From positions 6,847,114-6,911,113 of the forward strand of contig JACMZG010001913.1 of the NCBI GenBank assembly GCA_018340805.1: DNA of 64,000 nt, written 5' to 3'. Below, one piece after another: positions 9,075 to 19,854 of this stretch. The stretch comes from Microvelia longipes. Taxonomy: Eukaryota > Arthropoda > Insecta > Hemiptera > Veliidae. The first letter of the stretch is position 1, and every line of letters begins with the position of its first letter. The position numbers were made by a program, and so were the translations under genes. The notes beneath the pieces were generated by a model that did no database searches, was not told the origin of the DNA, and saw only the letters and a list, made by a program, of their open reading frames with translations.

Positions 9075-9760
9075 AAAATACTAAAGCTCTGATACTAAAA
9101 AATACTGAAGATCTGATACTAAAAAATACTGAAGATCTGATATTAAAAAATACTGAAGCTCTGATATTAAAAAATACTGAAGATCTGGTATTAAAAAATA
9201 CTGAAGCTCTGATATTAAAAAATACTGAAGCTCTGATATTAAAAAATACTGAAGCTCTGATATTAAAAAAAATACTGAAGATCAGATATTAAAAATACCT
9301 GATGTTAAAAAATACTGAAGCTCTGATATTAAAAAATACTGAAGCTCTAATATTAAAAAATACTGAAGCTCTGATAAAAAAAAACAGAAGCTCTGATATT
9401 AAAAGATACTGAAGCTCTGATATTAAAAAATACTGAAGCTCTGATATTAAAAATTACTAAAGGTCTGATATTAAAAATACTGAAGGTCTGATATTAAAAA
9501 AATACTAAACTCTGATATTAAAAATTACTGAAGCTCTGATATTAAAAAAAATTGAAGCTCTCATATGAAAAAATACTGAATCTCTGATATTAAAAATACT
9601 GAAGCTCTGATATGAAAAAATACTAAAGGTCTGATATTAAAAAATACTGAAGCTGATATAAAAATCTGAAATATGAAAAATACTAAAGGTCTGATATTAC
9701 TGAAGCTCTGATATTAAAAAATACTGAAGCTCTGAAGCTCTGATATTTGAATACTGAAAA
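9075..9760. repeat. 24-bp minisatellite (TACTGAAGCTCTGATATTAAAAAA)
   Basis: About 28 imperfect copies of a 24-bp unit in which ACTGAAGCTCTGATATTA is the most constant part. Units vary by small A-tract length changes and by AGCT/AGAT/AGGT exchange. Confidence 0.9.
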
Positions 9761-9764
9761 AATA

Positions 9765-10530
9765 AAAAATAATGATGATTGGGACACGTTTTAAATGACA
9801 AACTTTAAATGGCAAATTTTAATGACAAATTTACATGTGTTTCCCAGGGTACAGCTGTAGATTTGTAGCATTTTTCTATTAAATAAACAACATTTTCTTG
9901 TGTATTACAATTACTTGTAACATTCACTTGTAAAATTTCTACCCAGTCCGAACTTAGGTAGACTGAGTTACAAGTTCATGTTATTAATATAAAACTTATC
10001 GCCAACTTTTAGATTATTAGTAATCTAGCGCTCAATATGAGTTTGTAAAATGTTTTTTTATAAATATTACTTCTGGAAATTTTAGAAATAATTGCATTCA
10101 AAATAATTTGCTTATATGCATGAAACTTGGTTTTAATATTATTTTTACACATTGTTTACAAAAACTCTTGTAGGTTACAATAAATTGTAATGATATTCGT
10201 GAAAAGCTTAATTTTGACACTTGTAGTTACAAGGTGTTTTGTACAATAGTTTGTATGATTTGTGGGGGACATAATCAAATTTGATTGGAGTTTGACACAA
10301 ATATGCTCGTTTCCAAGGAGATTTAAGAAAAAAAACTTGTAATCTACTAGTGTTTTTTAACAAAATTGTATGAAAATCGCTAATAACACACACATCGCTA
10401 TTAGTCTACACTTGCACATTAGTAAAACAATTTTTTTTTACAATTATTAGTAAACTTGTAGCTTTTTAAGTGTAGTATACAAGACTTGTACTTTTATGAA
10501 TTGGGGCCTTAATATTAATAAGTTTTTATC
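9765..10530. other. No recognised feature
   Basis: AT-rich, no supported gene. The ORF at 10208-10393 (minus) resembles nothing I know. Confidence 0.5.
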
Positions 10531-10532
10531 CA

Positions 10533-10885
10533 GACGGTGTATAATGTAAGTTTATTTGCCTAGTTTTTACGGAGTAAAGAAGCACTTTTCACTCCCAAGG
10601 GAGAAAAAGTGGAATAAAAAGGGGAATAAAAAGTGTGTCCTATTTTGTGTTATTATGGCTAATTATATCATATTTTTTTTAGGGGAGTGGTATTCTCTAA
10701 ATTTATACAGGTGATTTATACCGAACAATTTGCTTTGCCTCGGGAGTTAAACACAAAAGTCACGGCTTCGCCTCGGGAGTTAAATACTTTGGTTCCCTCG
10801 GCTTACGCCTTAGGAACCAACTAACTGCTGAGGGAAATAATAGCATTCTTTACTCCCTTGGTGCATAAATAACTATTTTTGCTTC
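10533..10885 (+). repeat. CCAGACGGTGTATAATG repeat family, copy 1
   Basis: Starts TTTTTATCCAGACGGTGTAT and contains AGCACTTTTCACTCCCAAGG, GGCTTCGCCTCGGGAGTTAA and TTCCCTCGGCTTACGCC. Related copies lie at 12880-13030 and (inverse) 17570-18155. Likely a non-autonomous DNA element; no ORF. Confidence 0.6.
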
Positions 10886-11305
10886 AAGTGTGCATTAAAA
10901 TGAAAAATATAGAAATGCAATAAATTTTATCTTATTCTTATTTTACACTGCAAATAATATAAAATTAAATGACAAATTGAAAATTTTTAAAATGAATATA
11001 ATGACAATTTAAAATTGATTTGTCAATAAATTGAATTCGAAACCTCGCGTGTCTTCATATTTTTTCTTGATATTCAGGTTAATTATATTGAAATTTGAAA
11101 TCTTTATCAGAATGGCGTTAAATGGTTTTGTATCGTCGGTTTATTTATTGGGCTCATAATAGATTTTTTTTTAATTTCCGCGTCTGTGTAGAAAAAATTA
11201 AATGGGAATTAAGTAGGCAAGGAAGATCGAGTATTTATGCTGTAACTACCAAGGCGAGCGAAGCTAGCCAAGACTTTCTAAAAAAGTAGTAACTGAAGCT
11301 ATCTA
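10886..11305. other. No recognised feature
   Basis: AT-rich. It contains one GCGAGCGAAGCTAGCC motif (about 11254-11269) just before the LINE remnant. Confidence 0.45.
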
Positions 11306-11309
11306 AGTT

Positions 11310-11598
11310 TGGTGTAATGCCAAAAAGATAAAACTGAACAAGGACCAAACAGAAAAATCTGTATAATAATTATAGATGTAATTTGATGAAAACTGTTAAG
11401 TTTCTAGGTATTTATATAAATAGTAAAATATCGTGGGAGCCTCACATTGAATATGTTTCCAAAAAAATTAAGCCCCGGAATATATCATATTGCTTATCTA
11501 TTAAATCATTATTAACTATATACTATGCATACTTTTTCAATCATCTATCAAGCGGAATAGTTATTTGGGGTATGCTCCTTTCTTTAAAAATCATCTAG
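11310..11598 (+). pseudogene. LINE reverse transcriptase fragment (Jockey-like)
   Basis: The C-terminal part of a non-LTR retrotransposon reverse transcriptase. At 11310 one frame reads WCNAKKIKLNKDQTEKS, the conserved 'W...NKL.LN..KT' segment. After stops and a frameshift the frame from 11383 reads KTVKFLGIYINSKISWEPHI, the 'vkFLGi.iD..LsW..HI' block just downstream of the catalytic palm, and continues to YYAYFFNHLSSGIVIWG, the usual 'YyayF.shL.YGI..WG' end. The catalytic YxDD is upstream and not found. With stop codons, a frameshift and no upstream or downstream LINE domains, this is a dead fragment. Assignment to the Jockey superfamily is from motif memory; CR1 or a related clade is possible. 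Confidence 0.75.
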
Positions 11599-11689
11599 TT
11601 TTTAGATGTTCCTTGACACGATGACTTTCACGAACACTTTCTCGGAGCGAAATGAAACTTAGTACAAAAATCAACCATGTCATGTGTGT

Positions 11690-12150
11690 AAAACTTCTCT
11701 TATGAATGCCCTTTAAATATTAAAAAATTTAAATATTTTTATACATTCCATAGTGAACATTTTAAGCCATTCTTCCTAGAAGTTGGAAAAACTGATATTT
11801 TTTAGCATTTTTGCATATGTCTACAATGTTAATTACATGGTACAAAAAATAATTAAAAATCTCCAAAGCAAGAGAAAAGAGTGGTTTTTGAGAGAAATGT
11901 GTAAGAATAAAATAGGTTTATTTTACCTTCTAGAATCTAAAAATCGTATTATTAAATTACTTTCGAAAATAAAATATTTTGTTTAAATAACACATTATTT
12001 TCACTTTTATACGACAAAAATGATCAGTTTTTGCAACTTCTAGCAACAATAGCTTACATTTTTGACTATTTAATGTATGAAAATATTTAGATTTTCTTAA
12101 AGGGTAATCATAAGAGAAGTTTTTTCCGTTCTTGGTTGAACTTTTGCTCA
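11690..12150. repeat. Inverted duplicate around 11.7 and 12.1 kb
   Basis: The ~110-bp block AACTTCTCTTATGAATGCCC...AGTTGGAAAAACTGAT (11690-11800) recurs inverted and diverged at about 12018-12140. Both copies give similar translations only because they share sequence. Probably arms of an old inverted-repeat element; ORFs at 11783-11986 and 11957-12151 are shadows of it. Confidence 0.5.
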
Positions 12151-12229
12151 TCTCTTACTTCCTCTAATGCCCTACCATAAAAATTCCATAAAATTCATTT
12201 TTTTCAAAAAATCATGTTTCATGCAAAAT

Positions 12230-12512
12230 TTTGGCCAGTAGTTCTAAAAATATTTGACAAAGTTAGTAGTTTGTCCTTTAGGAAATTTACTCAGCTTTCT
12301 AATGAGACCAATTTCGCCTTTCTAGCTTGAACAGTTAAAATCCTATTAACAATTTTATGATGTAAGGTCAAATATTTTTTTACAATATTGAATTTGACCT
12401 TGTGGGAAAACGGTTGGAGATCAGGGTTTATATTATAGGACATTTTTTGTTTCTTTTGAGGTGTACCATCACCTCCTTTTCTGGTGGACACTTTATATGA
12501 AACACCCTGTAT
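12230..12512 (-). repeat. ACAGGGTGTTTC-end repeat
   Basis: On the minus strand it begins TATACAGGGTGTTTCATATA, the start of a repeat class common in insect genomes, and continues through TTGGTCTCATTAGAAAGCTG. The 92-codon ORF over it (12291-12569, minus) is judged non-coding. Confidence 0.55.
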
Positions 12513-12879
12513 AAGGAAAAGTATACATTTTTGATTACCCTTTCGTTTTCCCGCCATGGTTATTGCCAACCCTACTATAAATACTTCTTTGAATCGCGAA
12601 TAAACAGACGATAATAAATTTTAGTTATCCAGTGAGATATCAGTAGGTATAGATGGTAAGCCTGGTCGGGATGTACGTAAAACTTTCACTATCTCAGTTT
12701 GTTTTGATCCCCACTTACTCTGTACTCTACTTCCTGACTCTCTCTGGGTCACATATTAGCAAGTATTGTATAATATATGTTTATCTTATAAACTCCCATA
12801 TACATTATATCAATTAATAAACATTATATAAATGTGTACTAATTTTGTTTGGTCATATGCTAAGTTTTTGCATTTTATT

Positions 12880-13030
12880 TTATCTCCAGACGGTGTAAAT
12901 GTAAGTTTATTGACTAGTTTTTAGAGAGTAAAAGAAGCACTTTTCACTCCCAAGGAGAAAAAGTTACTTTTCATTTCCTTAGGAGTAAAAAGTAACTATT
13001 TCTCCCTTGGCAATAAAAGTCAGCTGACAG
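12880..13030 (+). repeat. CCAGACGGTGTATAATG repeat family, copy 2
   Basis: Starts TTTATCTCCAGACGGTGTAA and keeps AGCACTTTTCACTCCCAAGG. Partial copy only. Confidence 0.6.
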
Positions 13031-13074
13031 CCCGCCACAATCTCAATGCTTCCAACCCTCTTATTTAAAATTTA

Positions 13075-13077
<3 letters not shown>

Positions 13078-13124
<47 letters not shown>

Positions 13125-13136
13125 TATATATATATA
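13078..13136. repeat. (AT)n microsatellite
   Basis: About 55 bp of alternating AT. Confidence 0.9.
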
Positions 13137-13189
13137 AATCATACTACTTTTTAGCAATCCAGGTTGTTATGTCGTCATTAACCGGATTG

Positions 13190-13530
13190 ATGATGCAGCA
13201 ATTTTTTTTTAAAAAAAACGTTAAATCCGGTCCGAAGTCGATACGACCTCTTCGGTGCTCTTCTTGACTTCTTGACCACTCGAGTGCTTAAGCAGTCGAA
13301 AAACCGCGGATAGTAACAGGATACATAAATAACAGTGAATAAACAACATTTGTTGAGTAGGGTGTCGTTTGTGATGTTTTTTGGGGTGCTTAACTCAATT
13401 AAATCGATTTCACAATCGATTTTATTATATTGATGAGTATTCTCATTAACTCAGGATGATGAGAATACTCAAAGCTAGGGTTCCCAGGTTCGAATCTTGG
13501 TACCAGTGCTAACTTTTTCGTCTTATTTAC
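13190..13530 (+). repeat. SINE-C-like repeat (B-box), copy 1
   Basis: Shares AATCCGGTCCGAAGTCGATA, GAGTAGGGTGTCGTTT and a B-box-like GGTTCGAATC with copies at 31320-31600 and 35325-35545. Pol III-type SINE is likely, but head and tail are not resolved. Confidence 0.5.
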
Positions 13531-13734
13531 AGTACTTAGGTTTATATCTACAAAATAATTTTGTCACAGAGGTCCTTAAGCCGGGCAAGTTTTCTTAAAA
13601 ATACGCGCTTTCTCCCCTTATCAATCCAATTTTGATCTTCGGTGTATAAAATATGCGTATATGTTATAAAACGAGCAGTAGCTTGACAACTTAATTCAGT
13701 TATTAAGAGTAAATAACTGAGTTTTAGTTATAGT

Positions 13735-13785
13735 TCTGGTTTTATTGATTGACATAATATATGCCAATCAATAAAACCAAAACAT
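13735..13785. repeat. Short inverted repeat
   Basis: TGGTTTTATTGATTGACAT and its inverse face each other across about 6 bp. It lies directly beside the TA-target MITE and may be part of a nested end. Confidence 0.55.
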
Positions 13786-13930
13786 CAGTTGACAGCGTTA
13801 GAATATAATACCAGTGAGCCAATGATGTTATTCCTGGATGTTTAACTACGCCCACCATTTTTAATCCAACCAACCTCATTGGTTTCTCAACACTATTTTC
13901 CCACGCTGTCAACTGATTTTAGCCTTGAGT
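13786..13930. mobile_element. MITE-T (CAGTTGACAGC ends), copy 1
   Basis: Inverted ends AACATCAGTTGACAGCG and CGCTGTCAACTGATTTTAGC enclose GTTTAACTACGCCCACCA and CTCATTGGTTTCTCAACACT. Better copies are at 32021-32184 (TA flanks) and 63253-63394. Confidence 0.7.
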
Positions 13931-14020
13931 TAAACTATAATACATTTGAAAATTCGATTATATCGTGGCAGTTTGCCACTTTTATAAACAAGTAGTGTGA
14001 CGAACTAATAAAATACAACA

Positions 14021-14115
14021 ATCATGTGGCCGCGAAGCGCCCTTCAGGGAGGCGCGAAGCGCTCCTCAGCCTTCTCGGCCTCTCTGCGGGTTGCGGCAAA
14101 AAGGCCAAAGGACCA
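14021..14115 (+). repeat. GC-rich hairpin patch (GCGAAGC)
   Basis: A GC-rich island holding GGCCGCGAAGCGCCC and GGCGCGAAGCGCTCC. Both contain GCGAAGC (14032-14038, 14054-14060) with extended stems. Similar patches are at 40078-40310 and 42241-42275. Confidence 0.6.
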
Positions 14116-14589
14116 TTTTTTCTTATTTTATCTTTTTCCAAACAAATATCTGAATCTCTGTATGCTTTATCCTTCATATAAACTTATTTCTTATCAATAC
14201 AAAATTCAATCTTTTCATTGATAATGTTATAAAAATAAGAAATTAAACAAGAAATTGAAATTGATTGTTTTTATCATTAATAATGATAAAAACTTTTGAA
14301 TTTCTTTCTTATTTGAAGAAGTTATTAATAAAGTTATCTTATCAAATGTCATAATACATCAGGTAGTTACTAAACAATAGACGTACGAGAGTTTGAAGTG
14401 AGGACAGCGCATGCGTGCGAACTTACTACAATCGCTGTATTGTTTGAAGTGGTATTGTCATGTGAGGATGACTCAATACGAGGACTGTTCACTTGCTGTG
14501 AGAATTGGGTTGCTTGCTTTTAAGTGAATAAACTTTTACTTGAAGAACTTGAAAAATGTAAAGAAAGACTGTGTCGACCTAATTGTAGA
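14116..14589. other. No recognised feature
   Basis: AT-rich; a palindrome GTTTTTATCATTAATAATG lies near 14269. No gene supported. Confidence 0.5.
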
Positions 14590-15460
14590 ACAAAGAAAAA
14601 ATCGGGTACGGGGTACCTCGTAACTTTTATTAAATTTTATGATCCACCAAAAATCATGGATATACTTGTTGCATTAAAACGAAACTTAGTGTATTTATTT
14701 ATTAGGTAATAATATACACTTGTACCAAATTTCAACTTAATTGGACCATTTTCCTATTTTTTACAATTTTTTTAAAAAAACATATACAAATTATTAGATA
14801 AAAATTGAACTAATGCTGATAATGAGAGGAAACAGCACATTTATTAGTCATATACTAAGCAACATGCGTGCCATATTTCAATCGGATCGCCTCTTTTTTT
14901 TCGTGTTTTATATTTTTTCGTAATAATGACTCGATTATTGCGGGTTGATTACGACTTAAAAAATTATTTTCCGAATAGCACAACTACAGCGGTAGATTGA
15001 TTTTTGTACACTATATCTAATCTCTAGCATAAATACACTGGGCGCTACGATGATAACAGACACACATATACAGACAGACAACTTTGCGAAAACCACTCAG
15101 GAGGCCTTAAAAACCCCTGAAACTGATAATTCCGGTTTCATCCCGGTCTCAGATTTGTTTGCAAACACAATATAAATAAATAAATGCCCGTTTTAGGGCC
15201 TTTCGGCCCAACAGGGTTTTCACCCTGCGGGAACCACCTCAGGTGGGTAAGCATCTACTACACTCTAATGATTAATTAAAGTTGGCGAAATCTTTTTAAT
15301 ACAAATACTATTCATATAATCTTAGAGCATAGCCCGGGCTGCGAACCCCGGACCTCCGGTGCCGAAATCGAACGCCTTTACGATCACGGCCACGGAGGCA
15401 GACTTTGCATACAGAATACTTTTCCTATATACCTACGGTATAAATGAGAAAAAATAAAAA
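14590..15460 (-). repeat. R1 copy f, split by SINE-A
   Basis: Begins AATCGGGTACGGGGTACCTC (the R1 3' end, minus strand) and ends with the CTACGGTATAAATGAGAAA terminus. SINE-A copy 2 sits in the segment encoding R1's TTGTGTTTGCAA. The AP-1/ARE-like site is decayed here. Confidence 0.8.
15173..15403 (-). mobile_element. SINE-A, copy 2, inserted in R1
   Basis: A complete SINE-A on the minus strand: AAATAAATAAAT tail at 15173, core TTTCGGCCCAACAGGG, head ending CACGGAGGCAGA. It interrupts R1 copy f and is flanked by TTTGCAAACACAATA (15158-15172) and TTTGCATACAGAATA (15404-15418), a 15-bp target duplication with two mismatches. This shows SINE retroposition after R1 spread. Confidence 0.88.
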
Positions 15461-16130
15461 TCGGGTACGGGGTGCCTCGGAACTTTTATCGGATTCGCTA
15501 CGCTCTTCCTCCCTTAAAATATAACAATAAAAAATGACGTCAGCGTCTGTAGGTGAAATTTAGTGTGCATCTTCGTTTGCAATAAATAAAGACTCAGCTT
15601 TTCCTCGAGAGTTAATTATCATTAATTACTCGGCTTTGACTTTGGAATCAATTGCTTCACGTCACTGCATCGCGTTACATAATAAATCATATAACGTAAA
15701 AATGTTTAATTTGTCAAAAAATTAATAAAAATGTTACACATCATAATAATCATTTCATTAAAAATATAATCATTTAGCGAATTTCAAATCAAGAAGCCAT
15801 AGGCCTCTTTGCCGCTCCACACAGGTCACCGCTGGGAGCCGCTCCGTGGCCACATAGTTAATATGACATGTAATATGACATAAACCTGTCATATTACAGG
15901 TTTATAAAAGTAGCATACTGCCATGATATAAACGAATTTCCAGATGTAGTAGTAAAGAAACTTGATTTCTTTACATTATGTCAATTAATGACATATTGTT
16001 TTGTTGACATATATATGTCAATCAATAACGCAAGAACAAATACTGATAATAAATGGAACTTCGTATTTTTGTGAATCATTCAGGGTAGTTTATTTTTTTA
16101 AAAATAGCTCAGCCTAGTTCAAACCCTTTA
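15461..16130. other. Mixed R1 end, GC-rich patch and AT-rich sequence
   Basis: A second R1 3' end (AAATCGGGTACGGGGTGCCT) begins near 15464 and stops soon after. A GC-rich patch at 15790-15860 (CCGCTGGGAGCCGCTCC) resembles the 40 and 42 kb patches. Short AT palindromes based on TGACATATATATGTCA lie at about 16005. No gene seen. Confidence 0.45.
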
Positions 16131-16330
16131 CAAAGATCAGTGATATTTTGAAATTTTTGTGGAGTCATTATTGTGGGCTAACGACGTCACACATTTTTCA
16201 TAAACAATAGGGTTCGGAACATGAGCAAGGTTGATTTTTGTACCAAGTTTAATTTCGATCTAAGAAAGCGTTCGAAAGTTATTATGTCCCATAGAAACGT
16301 AGAGGACACAAAAACCTCGTAAATACATAC
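16131..16330 (-). repeat. Diverged R1 fragment
   Basis: Retains GGAGTCATTATTGTGGGC and ACGACGTCAC, and GATTTTTGTACCAAGTTT, but is clearly older than the other copies. Confidence 0.5.
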
Positions 16331-16670
16331 ATAAATACGTATACATACAAACACACACACACACACACATATATATATTATGTTATTTTTTTATTTAACG
16401 TTTATTATTTGTGTGTATTTTTGCTATCTTTCTCACCATCTTAATCACACATTTATCACTATTTCTTTGATGTTATAGCTTTTTTTTCTTTTTTCCCCAT
16501 TTACTTTTCTCCTTTTGAATGCAATATTTTATTTTTATTTTATAGTCTTGTTAAATTTTCCATTTTGATGTTTACTACTAATTTATACTTGAACTTATTT
16601 TTTTTTATCTTAATTTTGTATATTTTTGTATCTTGATTTTTGTATATTGGCTCACGCCGTTAACTATAAA

Positions 16671-16707
<37 letters not shown>

Positions 16708-16721
16708 ATATATAAATATAT

Positions 16722-16770
<49 letters not shown>
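16331..16770. repeat. AT-rich with (AAAT)n and (AT)n
   Basis: An (AAAT)n run at about 16668-16705 and (AT)n at 16720-16770 lead straight into the next SINE. No gene seen. Confidence 0.7.
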
Positions 16771-16773
<3 letters not shown>

Positions 16774-17040
16774 GCCTCCGTATCCGCGGTCGTATAGCAC
16801 TGGACTTCGGCACCGGAGCTCAGGGGTTCACAGCCCTGGCTATGCTCTCAATTGGTTATGAATAAAATCTGTTTTAAAGATTTCGCCAATTTTAGCTTTA
16901 CTTTGAGCATAGCAGATGTAACTCACCTTAGATTGTTCCCGCAGGGCGAATTCCCTGATGGGCCGAAAGGCTCTAAAACAGGTATTAGAACCTTATTAAT
17001 AAGGTTCTAAACGGGCATTATTATTATTTTTATTATTATT
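16771..17040 (+). mobile_element. SINE-A, copy 3
   Basis: Head TCTGCCTCCGTATCCGCGGT, B-box-like GGGGTTCACAGCCC, core with TTCCCGCAGGGCG, and an ATT-repeat tail. The 3' part has a small inverted duplication (TTAGAACCTTATTAATAAGG near 16985-17010). Confidence 0.8.
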
Positions 17041-17569
17041 GTATACAAAATCCACTTCCCCCACTCCCCTAAAGAATAATACAAACAATTTCGCAACAGC
17101 CTTAGTGTATTATACCCTTAGGGAATATTAAATGTAGACATTTCTTAAAAATAATTAATTTTATCATTTATATTTTAAAATAACAGCTAACTAGAAATCT
17201 GAAATACTTTGAACGTGTTTTGAATTTCTTTCTAAATAATCAATACGATTGCAAAAGTTTTTTCTGTTAACTAGAACTATTTGGCACAAATTAGATAACC
17301 AACGCGTTAGGTGTAGCCTTGTGCTGAGGACGCTCCTCCCGCAGGTTAGTGTTGCGTAAACCTCTAACCTGTAAGTTGTAGGGAACTTTCACTATTAGTG
17401 TAATCTCGTATTGGTCAATGTAAATGGTATGTCTAACAATAATGGGTCTAAGGTAATTAGTTAAGAACTTATAGTTCGTATAGAAGCGTATAGTTTATAT
17501 TCATCGCTGTAAATGTTGTTGTCTTTTTATAAGTATTTCACAATCAGGAACATTAGGTACATTGTGTGT
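17041..17569. other. No recognised feature
   Basis: AT-rich, no ORF above background, no repeat recognised. Confidence 0.5.
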
Positions 17570-18155
17570 ACTAGTTATTTATGTACCAAGGGAGTAAAGA
17601 ATGCTATTATTTCCTTGAGCAGTTAGTTGGTTCCTAAGGCGTAAGCCGAGGGAACCAAAGTATTTAACTCCCGAGGCGAAGCCGAGAGATTCATGAGTTT
17701 AATACCCGAGAAAAAGCCGAGGTAGTTATGAATATTAACTCCCGAGGCGAAGCCGAGGGATGTAATTGCGAGGGGAAAAATAGAATTTTACTCACAAGGT
17801 GCATACAAGATTTTATCTCCAGACGTTGATTTTATTTTAACACGTTTTTTGTATTTCATTCTAATTTTTTCGGGCTGGCTCCCCTTTATCAATTTTGGGG
17901 GTGCCACCTCCGAGAAAATTACAAACATTGATCCGTCACCTGTATAAATTTAGATAATATCACTCCTCTAAAAAATTGATATAATTGGCTCTAATAACCT
18001 AATAATGGGAACAACTTTTTATTCCTAAGGGAGAAAAAGCTACTTTTTACTCCCAAGGGAGTGAAAAGTAATTTTTTTTGCTTGAGAGTGAAAAGTGCTT
18101 TTTTACTCCCTAAAAACTAGTCTGTAAACTTTGCATTATACACCGCGCGGAGATA
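17570..18155 (-). repeat. CCAGACGGTGTATAATG repeat family, copy 3
   Basis: Inverse of copy 1 with the duplicated block ACTCCCGAGGCGAAGCCGAG (near 17670 and 17745). An internal TTTATCTCCAGACGTTG (about 17812) and the inverse CACCGCGCGGAGATAAAAA (about 18141) form a TIR-like pair, suggesting a nested copy at 17810-18158. Confidence 0.55.
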
Positions 18156-18237
18156 AAAATTATTTATACATGTTAAGCAAGGATCTGACGCGTTAAGTCT
18201 ATTTGCCACTTAACTAAGTCACCTCGCTGAGGATTAA

Positions 18238-18800
18238 AAAAATCGGGTACGGGGTACCTCGGAACTTTTCCTCATTACATCGGATTCCCTACGCTCATTC
18301 TCCCAGTTTCAGTCTCACTTCCCTCGTCCTCAGAATGTATAAGTCTTTAAATTTTTGCAGCAACACGTCTTCAGACTCGCTTCGCTTGTCCACAGATAGT
18401 AAATACTTCCGTTTTATTCACAGTGGTCACCTATCCAGGCACTGACCACGCTCGATGCTTCTTAACTTTTATGACTAACAAAAATCATAGATATACTTGC
18501 CGCATTGAAATGGAACTTAGTATACCTAAGTTCTTTAACTCTATTGGTTTCTTTTCTGATTATTTACAATTTTTTAAAAACGTACACAAATCATTTGATA
18601 AAAATTAAACTAATGCTGATAATGAGAGGAAACTTCACACATATGTTAGTCTTATACATTGTCACATGCTTGCAGTCCGATCGCATCATTTGTCCGCGTA
18701 CTTTGGAGCGAAGCGAGTCCAAAATACAGACAATGAGCGTAGTAAGCACTGAGTTGTAATAAAGCTTGCGTTTTAGTACAATCTCACCTACAATATGGTA
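18238..18800 (-). repeat. R1 copy h
   Basis: Starts AATCGGGTACGGGGTACCTC and passes through GACTCGCTTCGCTTGTCC and the ACACGTCTTC block that was amplified as a minisatellite at 50.3 kb. Truncated before the CRE region. Confidence 0.8.
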
Positions 18801-18884
18801 TCTTGTTTTGATGCTGTACCTGTCCCACCAATTTAAAACTAATTAAAATTGTTCAGAAAGGTATCATAAAAAATATATTAAAAA

Positions 18885-19385
18885 ATTCTGGTACGGGGTA
18901 CCTCAGAACTTTTCCTGTATACATCGGATTCGCTACGTTTATTTTGCCTGCTTCAGATTCGCTTCGCTTGTCCTCAGATAGTAAATGCATCTGTGTTATT
19001 ATCAGTGGTCACCTATACAGCACTGACCACTTATTTAAGTTTTATGATCTTACAAAAATTATGGATATACTTGTCGTATTGAAACGAAACTTAGTGTACT
19101 TATTAATAATTTCAATTTTTTATAGGAGCAATTCCCAATTTTTTACAATTTTTTAAAAAACGTTCACAAGTCATTCAAAAAAATTAAACTAATGCTGATA
19201 AGTAGATGAAACTTGGCAAATTTGTTAGTCTTATACATAGTCACAAGCGTGTCAAATCTCAATCTAATCGCATCCTTTTTCCGCGTAGTTTGGAGTGAAG
19301 TGACTCTAAAGTACAGAGGATGAGCGTAGCGATTCCGATGTGATGTGGAAAATTTCCGAGGTACCCCGTACCCGATTTTTGTTAT
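18885..19385 (-). repeat. R1 copy i with R1 3' ends at both sides
   Basis: Left end is TGGTACGGGGTACCTCAGAA and right end is its inverse TTCCGAGGTACCCCGTACCC. The R1 3' end is therefore present in both orientations like a terminal inverted repeat. Middle blocks match R1. Confidence 0.75.
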
Positions 19386-19389
19386 TAGT

Positions 19390-19850
19390 TTAGCTTTTAG
19401 CTTGCGAAAGCCGAGGAAAACCTCTACCGCAGAGCCTCCTATATCTTAAGTTTGAGACATAAAATATTTAAATAATAATAGAAAGTTCTAGTGTGGGTAT
19501 AGATTAAAGATTAACTTTAAAACTTCATATCTATACTTATCTAAACACTTATTATATATGTCAGTAAATAGTACCATGTAAGAATCTATTTTCTAATTAG
19601 TCGTTTAAACATCCACAGAAATATTGGTGATCGAAGACATTTTACTTGTTTCTCTATTCTTGATTTTGAAAATAGTGTGTTGTTTGCGTTAATTGTTAGG
19701 AATGTTATGTTCGGTTAAGAGATGGAGGTTCGCACTTGTTTTTAAGCAATTTGAAAGAACCGAGCCCCTAAACAAGACTGGTTCATGTCGTAATATATTG
19801 ACAAGAAGTTACATTCTTTGGAACAGGTTTAATAACCTCTGAGATAAACT
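19390..19850. other. No recognised feature
   Basis: AT-rich, no gene or named repeat. Confidence 0.5.
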
Positions 19851-19854
19851 GTAT

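Noticed and set aside
9075..9760. CRISPR-like regular array (also 61125-62950)
   Set aside because: There are no unique spacers between repeats; these are simple minisatellites in a eukaryotic genome.
12291..12569. 92-codon minus ORF
   Set aside because: It overlies an ACAGGGTGTTTC-ended repeat that is normally non-coding in insects, and it shows no domain.
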